Positions 37,315 to 49,176 of a DNA stretch of 64,000 bases are shown one piece after another. The position numbers were made by a program, and so were the translations under genes. Under the pieces are notes generated by a model. It searched no databases and had not been told where the DNA came from. It was given only the letters and a program-made list of their open reading frames with translations. Position 1 is the stretch's first letter; the number at the start of each line of letters is the position of its first letter. The stretch is from NCBI GenBank assembly GCA_024529925.1, contig JAFEUB010001188.1, positions 124,001 to 188,000 on the forward strand. The letters run 5' to 3'. The DNA is from Ophthalmolycus amberensis (lineage: Eukaryota > Chordata > Actinopteri > Perciformes > Zoarcidae).

Positions 37315-39568
37315 CCCTTGTTCCACATGTTATCTATGTCTCTTTCTATCACCTGTCCTGAAAATCTGGAAAAGTAGAAATGCAGCGGTCTGATCTCGAC
37401 ATCTGTCCCCAATAGGTTCTACATTGCATAGTCCTGTGCTTGTAGTAGGGTTAGTAGTCATGATAACAATACTAATCATGTGTTCTTTCTTTGTCTCAGT
37501 TCTATGAAGGTTATGGACAAACAGAGTGCACTGCTGGATGCACCATGACCATGCCCGGAGAATGGAAAGCAGGTATTAAATAAGAACGACTTCGTTCACT
37601 GCGTCACAGCTCTCAGCGCTCTGAGCTACAAAGAACAAGTTGATCACTCTGAACTTGACCTCATGCCCGCAGGTCACGTTGGAGCTCCTCTGCCCTGTAA
37701 CTCACTGAAGCTGGTGGACGTGTCCGAGATGAACTACCTGGCTGTGAACGGGGAGGGAGAGGTGAGACACAAAGACAAGCACACGTCTTCATCAGAAACT
37801 CTGTCTTCTACCACAATATCACGTCACTCATACGTGTGTGTGTGTGTGTGTGTGTGTGTTTGTTTCTAGGTGTGTGTGAAGGGCCCTAACGTGTTCCAGG
37901 GCTACCTGAAGGACCCAGAGAAGACTGCGGAGGCCATCGATGCAGACGGATGGCTTCACACGGGGGACATTGGAAAATGGCTTCCTGTAGGTTAAGTAGT
38001 GCCGCTCTGACTTATGTTTAAATCATTCATCTCAGCCTCACACATATTTATTCTGACCGGAGCTCATCGCGTGTCTGACGGCCTGTGGACGTTTGATGAT
38101 GTAATGTAATGTGTGTGCATGTGTGTGGACAGAACGGCACGCTGCAGATCGTGGACAGGAAGAAGCACATCTTCAAGCTGGCACAGGGGGAGTACATCGC
38201 TCCCGAAAAGATAGAGAACGTGTACATCAGGTGCGATGCAGTGGCGCAGGTCTTTGTGCATGGAGACAGTCTGCAGGTAGGCGGAGGACATTCTCACTGT
38301 GTATGTGTCACGGATGTGTGTGCTATTCATTCCTGTGTAACTGCCGTTGCTGTATTTGCTGTAATTAACTTGTAAGTATCGTGTTTATCTCCAGGCGTGT
38401 CTGGTAGCAGTGGTGGTACCTGACCCCGACTTCCTGTCTAGCTGGACCAAGAGGACTCTGGCACTGGACGGCAGCTACCAGGAACTATGTGACAGAGCGG
38501 TAATACTTTACACAGTTTGATCACAGATCACACACGAAAGGAAACTAGGATCTAGTAAACAGCTGTATTTCTTTCTAGTTCATCTATTTGTCTTACAGGA
38601 GAAAATACATCCACTAGAAGGGCTATAAAGTGGTGTGAAGCTGATCCTAGTATGTTTATTGACATAATAAGTAATCAGCTACCAGCACAAGACTGGGCTC
38701 CCGGTTGTAACACCTGAACACCAACTGCAGAAGTTCTTAGTCGAGGAGAGTCCTCAACAGTAAGCAGAGAAGTCCAAAATGGATTCGTAAAAGTAACTGA
38801 AAAATGGTGGAAACATCCAGCTTTGATCACTGCGAGCGGTTGCTTTAATGAATGCAAACTTGAGCAAACCTTCTGAAAAAACAGAAAACAAAAGACCAAT
38901 TCAAGGATCACTATGTGTTGAATTATTGTAAAAATGTGCATTTCTAATAGAGTTCAGTAACATCTATTTTAAATAAATGGAAAAGAACCTGATTGGTGGT
39001 GCTGATGGAGGGGTACTTGAGTTCATCTGGTAGGGACTGTGGGCTACATCAGGTTGGGATCTACACAATACCAGGTGCTGAACATGTACATGTACAGTCA
39101 AATGCAATCCAATAACTACTACAAATACTACTCTGAAACTTCATTTTGAATTAAGACTGTATCAGAAAAGCGTAGCCCATGCAGCGAGTGTTAATTGAAG
39201 TGACATCATTATTCTGAGGTACCTCCCTTTATTATCTGTTCAGGAAGTCAAGGCGGCCATCTTTGAGGACATGGTGCGATTGGGCAAGGAAGGAGGCCTC
39301 AAGTCCTTTGAGCAGGTAAAACACTTGAGTCATCTTTTCCTGTGCACCACTTGGTAGCTCTGTAGACTCTGCAGTGTTCATCCAAACGGTGTCCCTGGAA
39401 GTGAAACATGTGCGTGTTTCCTTTTAGGTGAGGTCCATCTACATCCACACCGAGCTGTTCTCAATCGAGAACGGCCTGCTCACTCCCACGCTGAAGGCCA
39501 AGAGGAACGAAATGCGACAGTACTTCAGAGCCCAGATGGACGAGCTGTACGCTGGGATCAAAATGTAG
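30684..39568 (+). CDS. acsl1: Long-chain-fatty-acid--CoA ligase 1, with an apparent 1-base frameshift
   Basis: Activates long-chain fatty acids to acyl-CoA with ATP at ER, outer mitochondrial and peroxisomal membranes. First coding exon 30507-30878 (ATG 30684), then 31342-31456, 31932-31996, 33332-33433, 33895-33994, 34094-34269, 34578-34610, 34701-34752, 34865-34938, 35497-35574 or 35674-35751 (alternatives), 35909-36044, 36223-36357, 37171-37266, 37500-37572, 37673-37761, 37870-37986, 38133-38276, 38395-38499, 39244-39315, 39428-39568. One gate exon gives 698 residues, the human ACSL1 length. Seen: an N-terminal hydrophobic anchor (about 28-45), AMP-binding loop TSGTTGNPKGAM (275-286), YGQTECTAG, GWLHTGDIGKW, and DRKKHIFKLAQGEYIAPEKIEN split below as DRKKHIF and GEYIAPEKIEN. 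Exon 35909-36044 is 136 nt instead of 135: a T at 35927 breaks the frame. Everything downstream is intact, so assembly error or a rare allele is likelier than a dead gene. Confidence 0.93.
31997..33331. other. acsl1: ACSL1 intron with likely inserted repeat DNA
   Basis: No exon signal. The part 32550-32890 has the look of an inserted element, but I cannot define its ends. A GT tract (about 33307-33326) precedes the next acceptor. Confidence 0.4.
35497..35574 (+). CDS. acsl1: ACSL1 alternative gate exon, copy a
   Basis: 26 codons, phase 0 at both ends, acceptor CTCCAG and donor GTACAA. Encodes SYAKTTSEDVLLSF then LPLAHMFERVVE. It is the fatty-acid gate segment of the acyl-CoA synthetase family. 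Copy b starts 99 bases after it and has the same length and phase, so only one should be used per transcript. Confidence 0.85.
35674..35751 (+). CDS. acsl1: ACSL1 alternative gate exon, copy b
   Basis: 26 codons, phase 0 at both ends, acceptor TTTTAG and donor GTATTG. Encodes VSCPFSRSDVHISF then LPLAHMFERVVQ. The C-terminal half is nearly identical in protein to copy a while the first half differs. Mutually exclusive versions of this exon are known in mammalian ACSL1 and ACSL6. Confidence 0.85.
36358..37170. other. acsl1: ACSL1 intron containing a long palindrome
   Basis: AT-rich intron with a short TATA tract (about 36537-36567) and the perfect palindrome at 36928-37002. Nothing else is recognised. 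Confidence 0.6.
36928..37002. repeat. Perfect 37-bp palindrome with a 1-base centre
   Basis: Arms 36928-36964 (starting AGGAGATGAATCAATGCC) and 36966-37002 are exact reverse complements with a single A at 36965 between them. The centre is too tight for a normal microRNA precursor loop. Confidence 0.95.
38500..39243. other. acsl1: ACSL1 intron, nothing seen
   Basis: No repeat, RNA or coding signal is recognised on either strand. Confidence 0.5.
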
Positions 39569-41100
39569 GAGGAAGCCAAGAAGGAGGAACAGAGACACAC
39601 GGGCTACCAAAGGTGTTCGTAGGGGAGAGGAAGACGGGAGCACGAGCTGAAGCTCACAGACGTTGAGTCCTCACGGCCAGTAACACTAGAAACAACAGCA
39701 ACAGGAGGCGCTGTAGCTTTTAGTGGAACTTGATTCAGAGCCCTTTAGGATCTGTGGCACAGAATACAAGACCTCTGAAGGTCCAGAGTAGCTTAAAATA
39801 CACGTGTCTATTGATGAAATAGTTTTGCCTTTGCTATGTACAGAACAAAATTCTGTGATAACGTGTTGATTCTAATCAGCTATTTTGAGATATTTTCATT
39901 CAGGATGCTTTTAAAAGGGAAATATCAAAGTGCAGCTCTGTAGCATCTCAGGACTTTACTGGCAGGAACCACACACAATACCACGCACACACACACGCCT
40001 TTTCATTTCAAGCATAGCAGATGACTGACCACTGAAACGGATTCCCAAACAGCTCCACACACTGCAACCTCAACATGTCAGTGTCTTTCTCAGATGTCAT
40101 GGTTTCTTATCTTATTGTGTTTCTGGAGTTTGTTCGGTAGAAAGTTTGAATCCACAATGGATAACGGGTTTCTGGGTCTAATTAGCACCCTGTTAACCAG
40201 CCGAGTGAGCCATATTAAAGATAATCTGAACAAGGCCAGGTGGAAACAGGGATTCAGGTACTAAAGAACATTCAGGACAAAGGGAAACTGTGAGTGTTTT
40301 TAATTTATTTATGGTCACATGAAGATTTGCTAAAGGGATCTGTTTTCTTAAATTATTATTACATGCTGAAGAAGGGTGAAACTATACGTTTCAAAATGAC
40401 ACTGTTCACAATCTAAATGAAATCCTTTTGAATGTTGAAAGTTTTAATTTGTTGGAAGTACTTTTGATCTTACTATAACTGTTTGTTCCGTCATCTCAGA
40501 TTTGTTTTGTAAAGATTTGAATTAAAAAATCATCAAGACAGCTGTGTGATCTGTCCTTTGCTTCATCAGGGCTGTGTGATCAGGTAAAACTATTTAAATA
40601 TGTAGTTACGTTTTAGTGAGTCTCATATTTACTCCAGGGATTTGTGTATACATGGTATCCATGAGACCAGGACATTTATTCTAATATCTTTTATTTAGTA
40701 TGGATTGTATTGTTTTTATGCACGACACTAAATTAACAAAAATTAAAAACATTTATTCCTAGGTCCTGAAACTACTGTTGTTGTAGTTGTATTGTAGGTA
40801 TTGTTATGAATATATTAATTTTACTGCTGTTTTTCTCTTTCGCTTAAAAAAAGATCCTCAGAGCAGATACTGAACCCTTTCGCTCTCCGTAGGATCTGCT
40901 CGGGGAAGCTGTTTTTACCATCTTTTTTACAAAATGCAAGTACAAATATTTAATAAAGGTAAACTACATCCAGACTATATCACCGTAAAATGAATGCTGA
41001 AACGTTTTGATTCATCCACATAAACTCATTTTGGGAGGTCCTGTTTTCGTCATTATAAATTGTACCAACTCCCACCCCTGTGTTTCTGGAATGGTACAGT
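39569..41100. other. ACSL1 3' UTR and ACSL1-CENPU intergenic region
   Basis: Continues from the ACSL1 stop. ATTAAA at 40521-40526 is a plausible 3' end signal. Beyond it the sequence is AT-rich, with no further feature recognised before the CENPU first exon. Confidence 0.5.
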
Positions 41101-41188
41101 CCGGAACTTGAATCATTTTGCGGGAAGCTGCTTCTAGTCCAATTCGAGCTACAGGACTTTTCAAAACAAACGTGTTTGCTACTTCCAA

Positions 41189-44100
41189 ATGAGGTGAGAA
41201 ATATACATTTGAAGTTATAATCGAACCCATATATGAACCCATATCTACAACACACACCGCTCTTTATTATGCTGGTAAATTCACACATTTCATTTAAAAT
41301 TCTGACATACCGTTAAGTAGCGATACGACGTTGGCCTGCTTGTTGACCTTATAACGTAACGCTAGCTAACGCTAAAGCACAACTTGTTGAATAGCTTCGT
41401 GCTGTTCGCAACCGACACTCAGTAACGTGAACAATAACGTTACTGTATTCTGGAAGATGTGTGTGAGCAAAGTGGTCAAACCAGCATAGCTTTGGCCTTT
41501 GTTTTAAGTTGTGTTGTACAGTGTATAAGCACACCGAATGGTAGAGAAGCTAGCGTTAAGTTTAATGCTAACTAGGGACCCGAGTCATTTGTTTGCAGGT
41601 GTCACCTGGTTGATGAGGAGGAGGATGATGATGATGATGATGATGAAGAAATGCCCCTGTCTTTGTTTCCACAGTGCCAAAAAGGGCAGAAGAGCCAAAG
41701 TGCTCACGGGGCCACAACAGCAGAGTCAGGTGAGTTGGTCACTGTAGCATTTGCACTATGATTTGTGATAACAGCACTGAAGGGATAGAAACGGGTCAGT
41801 CCCTTGTCAGCTGAGTTTTTCTTCTCTCAGTGAAACGCAACGTTATGCCTGTAATCGTGTTATTACACCTTGTTGTATAAAGAAAGCGTGATCGACTGTA
41901 AATTGTGGAACTTGAATTGTTTTCTCTGTTGTATTTGAATTCAGAAAGGTTCATCTAATGATCAGATGGATTCTCCCAACCTGTCCGCTATAGACAAAGC
42001 TAGCTTCCTCGAGGGACTGCAGCCGAATTATGGTCAGTTTATTACACTGTATCATGATCCATGAGTCTTGAAGAAAAGCAGATTTTACAGTAACATTCAT
42101 GCTTGTTTCTTCCTGTCTTTCTCAGTTTATTCGCGGTGGCCTTGTTTCCAGAGTCTAGCATGATGTCAAACCACCAACATTGTGCTGACCAGATAACTGT
42201 CTGTCTCGCTTACAAGGTAACCCTCTGCACAGCACGGCCGTGGAGGAAGATCTGAACGTCCCAGAGGAGGATCAGAGGAGCGGAGGCAAAGCCGGGAGGA
42301 AGGAAGTTCCTCAGACGGCGAAGACCGCTGTAAAACAGCGCAGACCTGCAGTGAAGAGGAAGGAGACGGAGAGGGACGGAGCGAATGAGGAGGAAGAGGA
42401 GAAGAGAAAGAGGAGCAGGAGAAGTACTGGAGGGACGAGGTGAGGTCACAGAGGTCCCTTTCCAGTCTGCCATGATGATGATAAACCATCCACAGAGACC
42501 GTGATGATGATATCGGTCTATAAAGACATTATTTTAAAGAATGTCTGACATGTTATTGAACAAAATAGTATTTATTACACAAATAGTAATATGAAAAATA
42601 AGTAGTTTCTTACTGAGTATTTACATGACATCATCCTTACAGATGTAAGGCAAATTAAAGGTTATCATCGTTAAATATCAAAGTGACGAGTGAATCGGAT
42701 GGTATCAAAGTGATGCTATATCGATCCGTAATGAGTCGTTACAGACCATGTATCGAGATGAGTATCCAATCGGCTTGAATAGGAAAAATACACAGCTGTG
42801 ATACTGAATAGAGCTCTATATACACATACCAACATGTCAACTAATATACAAGACACATGCATACACTCATACATCCATAACTTGCCCCCAAAGCAAGGGG
42901 GAAAAGAAACCCATACACAGGAAAACTTCACAACAAATCTTATAGTAAAAACAGAAGAAAGGTGAAGAGAAAGATGATTCACAAAGACAATCACAAGTGA
43001 AAAAGCAAAAGAATTGTCATGAAAAGCATCCAGAACAATGAGTCTGGTCCGGGTCCAAAGGGTCCGGAACGTGGATCAGGGATTAGAGTAAAGGGTCCGT
43101 TGAGGGGGCGGCTTGCAGAAACGGTGGTGTGGCTCATAACGGCCATAACGGCCGTGCACGTTTCTATTGTGAGAGCTAATATTCTGTGTTCCCATCAAAT
43201 CATTAATCTTGTCTCTGTGTCCCAACAAGGCCGGTGGACAATCAGCAGAACAAGAAAGGCAAGAAGAGAGAGAGTGAAACAGGAAGTGGAAAGTCCAGTG
43301 ACGCTGCGCCACAGGTGCGCCACAAGCAAGTGAAGGATGAAGTGTCTCCAACAACAAGGGTAGCATCTATCGTATACCACAGTTATGCTAATAAGATCAT
43401 AGTGACTTCTTGTATGACTCGTGAAGAACATGTTTGTTTTTTCTTCCAGGAGAAAGCTGACCCTGCCTACAAGAGAGTGCTGTCCTCTGAGGAGGAGGAG
43501 GGGGGGGATGAAGATGGGAGTTGGGTGAGGACTACCGGCAGCAGAGCCTAGCATTCACAGGAATGTGCCGTTCATTTGAACTCTGTCTTTGTCTTTATGT
43601 TGTTTACTCAGATCCCGAGTCCAAAGAAGGCCACGGTTTTAAGTTTGGGCAGAGGCAGGAAGTCTGATCAGTCCAAATCTAGAACTTCTTCTTCAGGTGA
43701 GGGGAGAGAGCTACAGAGTCCCGTCAACATGCGTTTGAACTCTGCGTGAAGGAACGATGAGAACCTAGAGTTCCTCTCTGAGAGTTAGATGAGAACATGT
43801 ACACCACACTCTCAACTCTGCACATTTAAATATGAAGCTTGAGCCAGGAGACGGTTAGCGTAGCTTAGCATAAAGACCGTTGGGCCGAGCCAGGCTAGCC
43901 GTTTGCCCCGTTTCCAGTTGTAATGCTAAGCTAAGCTAAGCTGACAGATGTTTGAATAGTATCAATCTTCTCATCGAACTCTCAGCAAGTAAGCATTTCT
44001 TTAAAGGTTTCTGTTTTATTGTTACACAAAACACAACAAGAAATCGACCCAATGTTTCACATCCTGAGTTCAGCTGAATCGTTTTCATTTATTCTATTGC

Positions 44101-46558
44101 AAAATGAAACATGTTTATTTACTATTCTTCTTGAACTTTGAACCACAAAACTTGTTCCACGTGAAGGCAGTGCGTCTGCAGGACCAGAGAAGGCCACCAG
44201 AGACCAGCAGAGGAGGAAGAGACGTGGTGGGGGAGGGACAGAGACAGAGGTGGTGCTGGAGGCCTTCCTGGACTTCTGTGACCAGTACAGGTGAACGAGG
44301 ACATCCACACAAGTAGCCTGAGCTCTAACCCACACCATAACAACTACTTCATTCACCAGTTACACTTGTCTATGCAAATACTACAGTTGGGGAGGATTAC
44401 GTGTGTGTGTGTGTGTTTCAGAGAGTCTGTGGAGTCTAAAGCCGTCAAACAGGCTGTTGATTCTTTCTCCTCCAATGTGGAAGAGCAACTGTTGGAAAAG
44501 GTCAGACTTTAGCTCGTCTATTTACTTACTCTTGGGACATTTAGAGATTCAGATTTACTTTTGTTCACCAGAAGAAGAGAAACACTCAACTGAATTAGGA
44601 TACAAATAAATAGTTTAGTGCTTATAACCACCTTTTCCCAAGGTTTTCCCCCCAAAATATGCCGCTATGACATCATCATGGTGTTGATTTAGTGCACAAT
44701 AAATGTGATCCTACTCATGATAACATGTCCATCAAAACAGAAGTGAATAATTCTGATTCATATCCGAATTCAAACCGGACACGTGTCTGTTCTCTGGTGT
44801 TTCCTTCTCTTCCAGATCTCGTCTTCAAAGGAGTTCAACATTCTAAAAAGACAAAATGCCAAGGTAACTATGGCAACCCGCCCTGCTAGAGGCTTTAGGG
44901 ATGGGAATAGAGTGACGCGGGGATTCTGTGTGTTTGGAGGCTAACCGCGCAGGTTAGCATCTCACCGGTGCCCTCCACTAACAGCCAATGGCTTTGTGTC
45001 GTTGCATTTTGGATCAATTCAGAAAATAATCTCTGTGACAAACACACGTTCACTTAACTGTTTCGTTCAAGAAAACTGATCTTCAGCGCGAGCAAACAAC
45101 GTTTTGTGGTCTCGTTTAGCCACGTGTTAGCAACCGCCTCCTTTAAGACACAACAAAGCTTCAAAATTCATAAGAGGGCTATTTATTGACATATTTTATA
45201 TCACAGTTCTTGTGTTAACCACAGACCTTATTTCAGCCATCTCCCCAAAAACACTTTGAAAGATCACTTTGACTTTGAGACGAGAGAACCGGGAGTGCCT
45301 AAAGTGCTGACTCATGTCCGTGATTAGGACTCATTGCTGCAGCACTCCTATCGGCCGGTCGTTGAACCACTTTGGTCCACATTGATGAATTTTGGAGTGC
45401 CATAACATTTGGTGCAGACAATGTATCCCCCCCCCCACCCCCCCCTCTGGATGAATGATCATGAGTTTGGTGATGCTCTGACTTTTCTTCCAGCGCCATC
45501 GTCCACTCAAAGCTATGACTTCTCCTTTGCTTTGTTTAGTGAACAAATACCAGCAACACCACAGTGAACATTAGACACTGCCTGCCAAGCATCAGCATGT
45601 CGGCGTTGTCACTGTGAACATGTTGTGAGCATGTATTAGCTCAAAGCACCAGCGTACAGCCTCACAGAGACTCTTAGTCGTGTTACATAACACCGGGCCG
45701 CTTCATGGCAGCCTGTACTTACTTTTGCTTTCGGTCCCGTTGGTGTCTGTGTGCGCATGTGTCAGGTGGCGTCTTCGATCCGCACAAAGACGCAGAGACT
45801 GCTGGAAGCCAAGTATGAGCTGATGAGGTGGGAGGAGGTCCAGATGCACAACACACACCAGTTTACTTTTCTACAAACTCAGTTTACTGTAAGATATTTA
45901 CTGTCTGTAAACTCAAAATATATTTAGTCATCAAAACATCCACAGGGATTGCCAATTAGACGCACCATTGACACATAAAAAAATGTCTTTTCATTGTTAA
46001 AATCTATGATTAATAACTTTTACGCTGTGTGTGATCGGTCAGGGCAGAGAGGCAGGCGTGGTTGCTTGAAAAGGAGAAAGCTGAACTTGAAGTCCGGTTG
46101 GCCGATCTGAGACGAGGCCGCACCTTTCTGCATGACATCAGAGAGCTCAACAGACAATACCTGGACTACCGACACAAACGCCCCAAAGAAAAGGAAATGG
46201 TATACACACACACACACACACACACTCTCAAGTCACATGAAGTGAATATTGACCTTAGAAATAATGGAAATCATAACCTGATTATTGTCTGGTTATCTGT
46301 GTGTCTTAGCCTTAGGTATAACTTTAGCAACACAAACTACCGTTACCTTGATTTGATGCTTCATAGCGTTCTAATGAACAGTCCCGTAGTGACTCACTGC
46401 TTCCTTTCCTCCTCTCGTCTCGTCCCGTCCAGTACGGGGCGTCCAGCTTGCCTGCTCTGCTGTTGGAGACCAAGCATATTCAGGGAGCAGAGCATCAGCT
46501 GGGAGTAACCAACAACCGACTCAAGAAACAGCTGAGGAAGAACAAGACTCGGAAATAG
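41189..46558 (+). CDS. cenpu: Centromere protein U (CENP-U, MLF1IP)
   Basis: Subunit of the constitutive centromere-associated network (CENP-O/P/Q/R/U group) at inner kinetochores; in mammals it recruits Polo-like kinase 1. Exons: 41189-41193 (ATG AG only), 41675-41729, 41945-42032, 42217-42439, 43230-43359, 43450-43524, 43612-43696, 44167-44290, 44422-44500, 44816-44863, 45766-45827, 46043-46199, 46433-46558. Total 418 aa, equal to human CENPU. Seen: basic start MSAKKGRRAK; GNPLHSTA like human PPLHSTA; a long low-complexity Lys/Glu/Ser middle; then a predicted coiled coil (VESKAVKQAV, FNILKRQNAK, KTQRLLEAKYELMRAE). The ending YGASSLPALLLETKHIQGAE resembles human SSLPALLFKARTLLGAE. Exon 43230 could instead end at 43314. 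The 5-nt first coding piece is inferred from phase (ATGAG|GTGAGA), with no other in-frame start nearby. Confidence 0.88.
42440..43229. other. cenpu: CENPU intron, nothing assigned
   Basis: AT-rich with ATCGAT/TATCGA words around 42660-42770 that may be an old inverted-repeat element. The ends cannot be placed. Confidence 0.35.
43845..43945. repeat. Fish interspersed repeat with AGCTTAGC fold-back
   Basis: The words GAGACGGTTAGCGTAGCTTA, GCATAAAGACCGTT, CCAGGCTAGCC and TAATGCTAAGCTAAGCT are ones I recognise from a widespread fish repeat. The outer parts are inverted copies of one another. It lies in CENPU intron 43697-44166. Confidence 0.55.
44864..45765. other. cenpu: CENPU intron
   Basis: Contains a C-rich homopolymer-like stretch at about 45427-45447. 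No exon, RNA or mobile element is recognised. Confidence 0.5.
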
Positions 46559-46724
46559 TACGCCAGGCCTTACCCACACCGAATGTACACCGGTTAAAGA
46601 CTCAAAGGCGGCCGTTTCAAAGCCCAGTACAGAAAACGCCTTCACATTTTGGATGATGTGTTGTGGTTCAGATGTCATTATGTATATAGCCCAAATCCTG
46701 CCCATCCTGGATCATTGTTAGATT

Positions 46725-46730
46725 AATAAA
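46725..46730 (+). terminator. cenpu: CENPU polyadenylation signal (AATAAA)
   Basis: First AATAAA after the stop, about 165 bases downstream; further AATAAA/ATAAA words follow within 40 bases. Confidence 0.65.
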
Positions 46731-46986
46731 AACAATACTGTAAGTATAAATAAATGCAAAATAAACCATTTTTCTTTATGGTGTTTTTTCTTGACAAAAT
46801 AATGTAAGAAGTTCTATTCCTGGGTGATTTTAAATGTGTGTAGTCAAATTGGTTTCTCTTGTATATTAGTTATATAATTTTCTCCGATAGATGCATTAAA
46901 TGTGTATCAAATACTGTAGTTTCAGTTTCTCTAAATACGTTTAACGCGTCTTGAGGAACTGGTCGGAACGCTGCCAGTTTTCTTAG

Positions 46987-47178
46987 CCAATCAGCTGCTC
47001 CCGTTGGTCAGTTCCTTGGAGTGGTTTGACCCGCTCACACGGTGAGCAGCGTCCCTGATTGGCTGAAAGTTTCATGACCTGCACTTTGAACAACTTGACA
47101 TTTCCTTCGAGTAAAAGTAAGAACGGGGACTTCATAACACCAATACGTGTCTAATTCTACCGCTGTCTGTCAAAAGAG
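46987..47178 (+). promoter_or_regulatory. casp3: Probable CASP3 promoter and non-coding first exon
   Basis: A CCAAT box (46987-46991, in AGCCAATCAGC) and an inverted one (47058-47062, in TGATTGGCTG) lie about 70 bases apart, as mirror copies. A donor CAAAAGAG|GTAAGT (exon end 47178) lies about 115 bases further on. No start codon of the caspase frame is present, so this would be 5' UTR spliced to 49173. The paired CCAAT sites suggest NF-Y control. Confidence 0.5.
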
Positions 47179-47208
47179 GTAAGTTATGTCTATTTTGGAA
47201 ACATATTT

Positions 47209-47253
<45 letters not shown>

Positions 47254-49172
47254 GAGTTTCCTTTACCGGTAAGGTAACTTACTTCTATTTAGACGGTGTA
47301 CTCCATGTGTAAGTTAACGTTGGCTGGTCAGTGTTTCGCGTTGTAATCTAATGGTGCTTCCGGGAGGACAGCTACGGTTTGGCGTTACCTGACAACACAC
47401 CTGTGAACCAATATTCCCACAATCCTCTTGTGCAGAGAGCAGTATGTGTGAACGGTAACGTTACACCTGATAACCTGCACGAGACGTGGTTAAATGTATC
47501 GTCATGTCTATTGGACCGGTGGGTTATAATGTAGACTAACGTTTCTGATGGACTCGTGTTGGTTCTGAACACTATATGATTTACTTTCTCTTTTTGCTGA
47601 CCTAGCTACCTGCTGATAAAACCTGTGTTAATCACTTCCTCAATGGAGTTTCGCGATGAGCTAACGTCACATCATAGTTGAACACTATTGGGCGTTCCTC
47701 ACTCTCAAAGAGGGATGAACCTATCAGACCCGGTTCCGATAGCGGTACCTGGGCTTTGGGTGTCGGTACCGGTACCGGTGCTGCAGGAAACCAGTTGTTT
47801 CAGATCACCCGAAACCAAAACGTTCCCAGGACACTGACGAGGTGTCTTGATGCATAAATGACTGAATGGCTGACATTTAATCAAGATCAGTGTTTAATGA
47901 TATGTTTCCGTTTTGCTCGAGAGAATTCGAATCCAGGTCGTTGCGATCTTTCCTCAAATATATTTCCTCACATATTTATTCATACGTGGCTGTGATGTAG
48001 TGCTCACTTATACGATCATATTCCCCGCAATGGTTCTGAGATGTGGCTGTTAGGTTTCCAGCAATATGTCTGTGAGTGTGTGGACAGAGGCAGGAAACAG
48101 CTGCTGCTGAACACAACACACGGAAGGGAAACCAGTCGGGGTGTAACACCGGTACCGGGTACCGACCCGGTGTTTAGGTAAAACGCTGTCCGCCTCACTG
48201 TGTGGGAGCTGATCATTGTTCTATCAGCATCTGGCTGAACTAAACATCGCTTTCCTAACTTTATAAAACAAAATTGAACAAATAATGACATGAATATAAA
48301 CGTAGTGATTGTTATTTATTTAAATAATGGAATCCAATATTAGATCATTGTGAAACATACTGATGAAGTGTTTCAGTCAGTATTGGACAGCTCTCTACTC
48401 TCAAACACTGCTATAGGCAGTTACTCTATGTAGAATGGTACGTTCAAGATATTTGGTATAATGTATTAATATACTAATATATGTTATGGATTATAGGTAT
48501 GATAAAGTCCCTTAATCTATCCAGGGTGTTAACCCCACTAACCCCAGTAAACACTATAACCAGGATGTGAACAACCTCCAGGAGGAACTAGTAACTACTG
48601 CTATCCAGTAAGGACAAACAGTGAGGGGACTATATTTGTCTTTTAAAAAACAAACATAAATCTCTTGAGTCATGCAGTGCATTAACTACCTACCATGGGT
48701 AGGACTGAACTAGGTCCTGTTCGGAGGGAAACCTGTCTAGCTTTTAAAAAAATGTCCTTTTTCTTCTTCTCTTTGTCTAAAGAAGTAAACAAACACAAAG
48801 CTAAAGGAACCATGTCAGGATTGTTGTTTCTGTAACGGGTTCAATATATTAAAATCTTTTTTACTATGGCCGATATTTCATCATAATCAGTTTTTATTAC
48901 TGATATCTGTAGCGGCCTCAAAAATCCAGTATCAGCCGGGCTCACGTTGTCAGTGTTCAGCACAGAACAATACACATAATGAGCGTGTAACAACGAAAGT
49001 AAAAGGTTTGTTTTACAGCTGCACTGAAAGTGTTTTGATGAACCCTGAACATGCTTCGACAAAGTGCAAGATACTGAATACCAGAGACTGGAAGAGTTGT
49101 TTTTATGTCGGGGGGGTTTCCACCTTCACCAGATGGATCTTGTTTAAATGTGCTCTGATCATTCGCCTGCAG
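47179..49172. other. casp3: Presumed first CASP3 intron
   Basis: Contains a TA microsatellite (47209-47247) and, near 47720-47790 and 48135-48175, clusters of GGTACCGGTACC words in both orientations that may mark a degraded inverted-repeat DNA element. I looked for PRIMPOL-like exons, which would be expected here by human synteny, and saw none. Confidence 0.45.
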
Positions 49173-49176
49173 GAAC

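Noticed and set aside
39700..39722. Third CTCF site (CAGGAGGCGCTGTAG)
   Set aside because: It departs from the core consensus at several positions, unlike the two reported sites.
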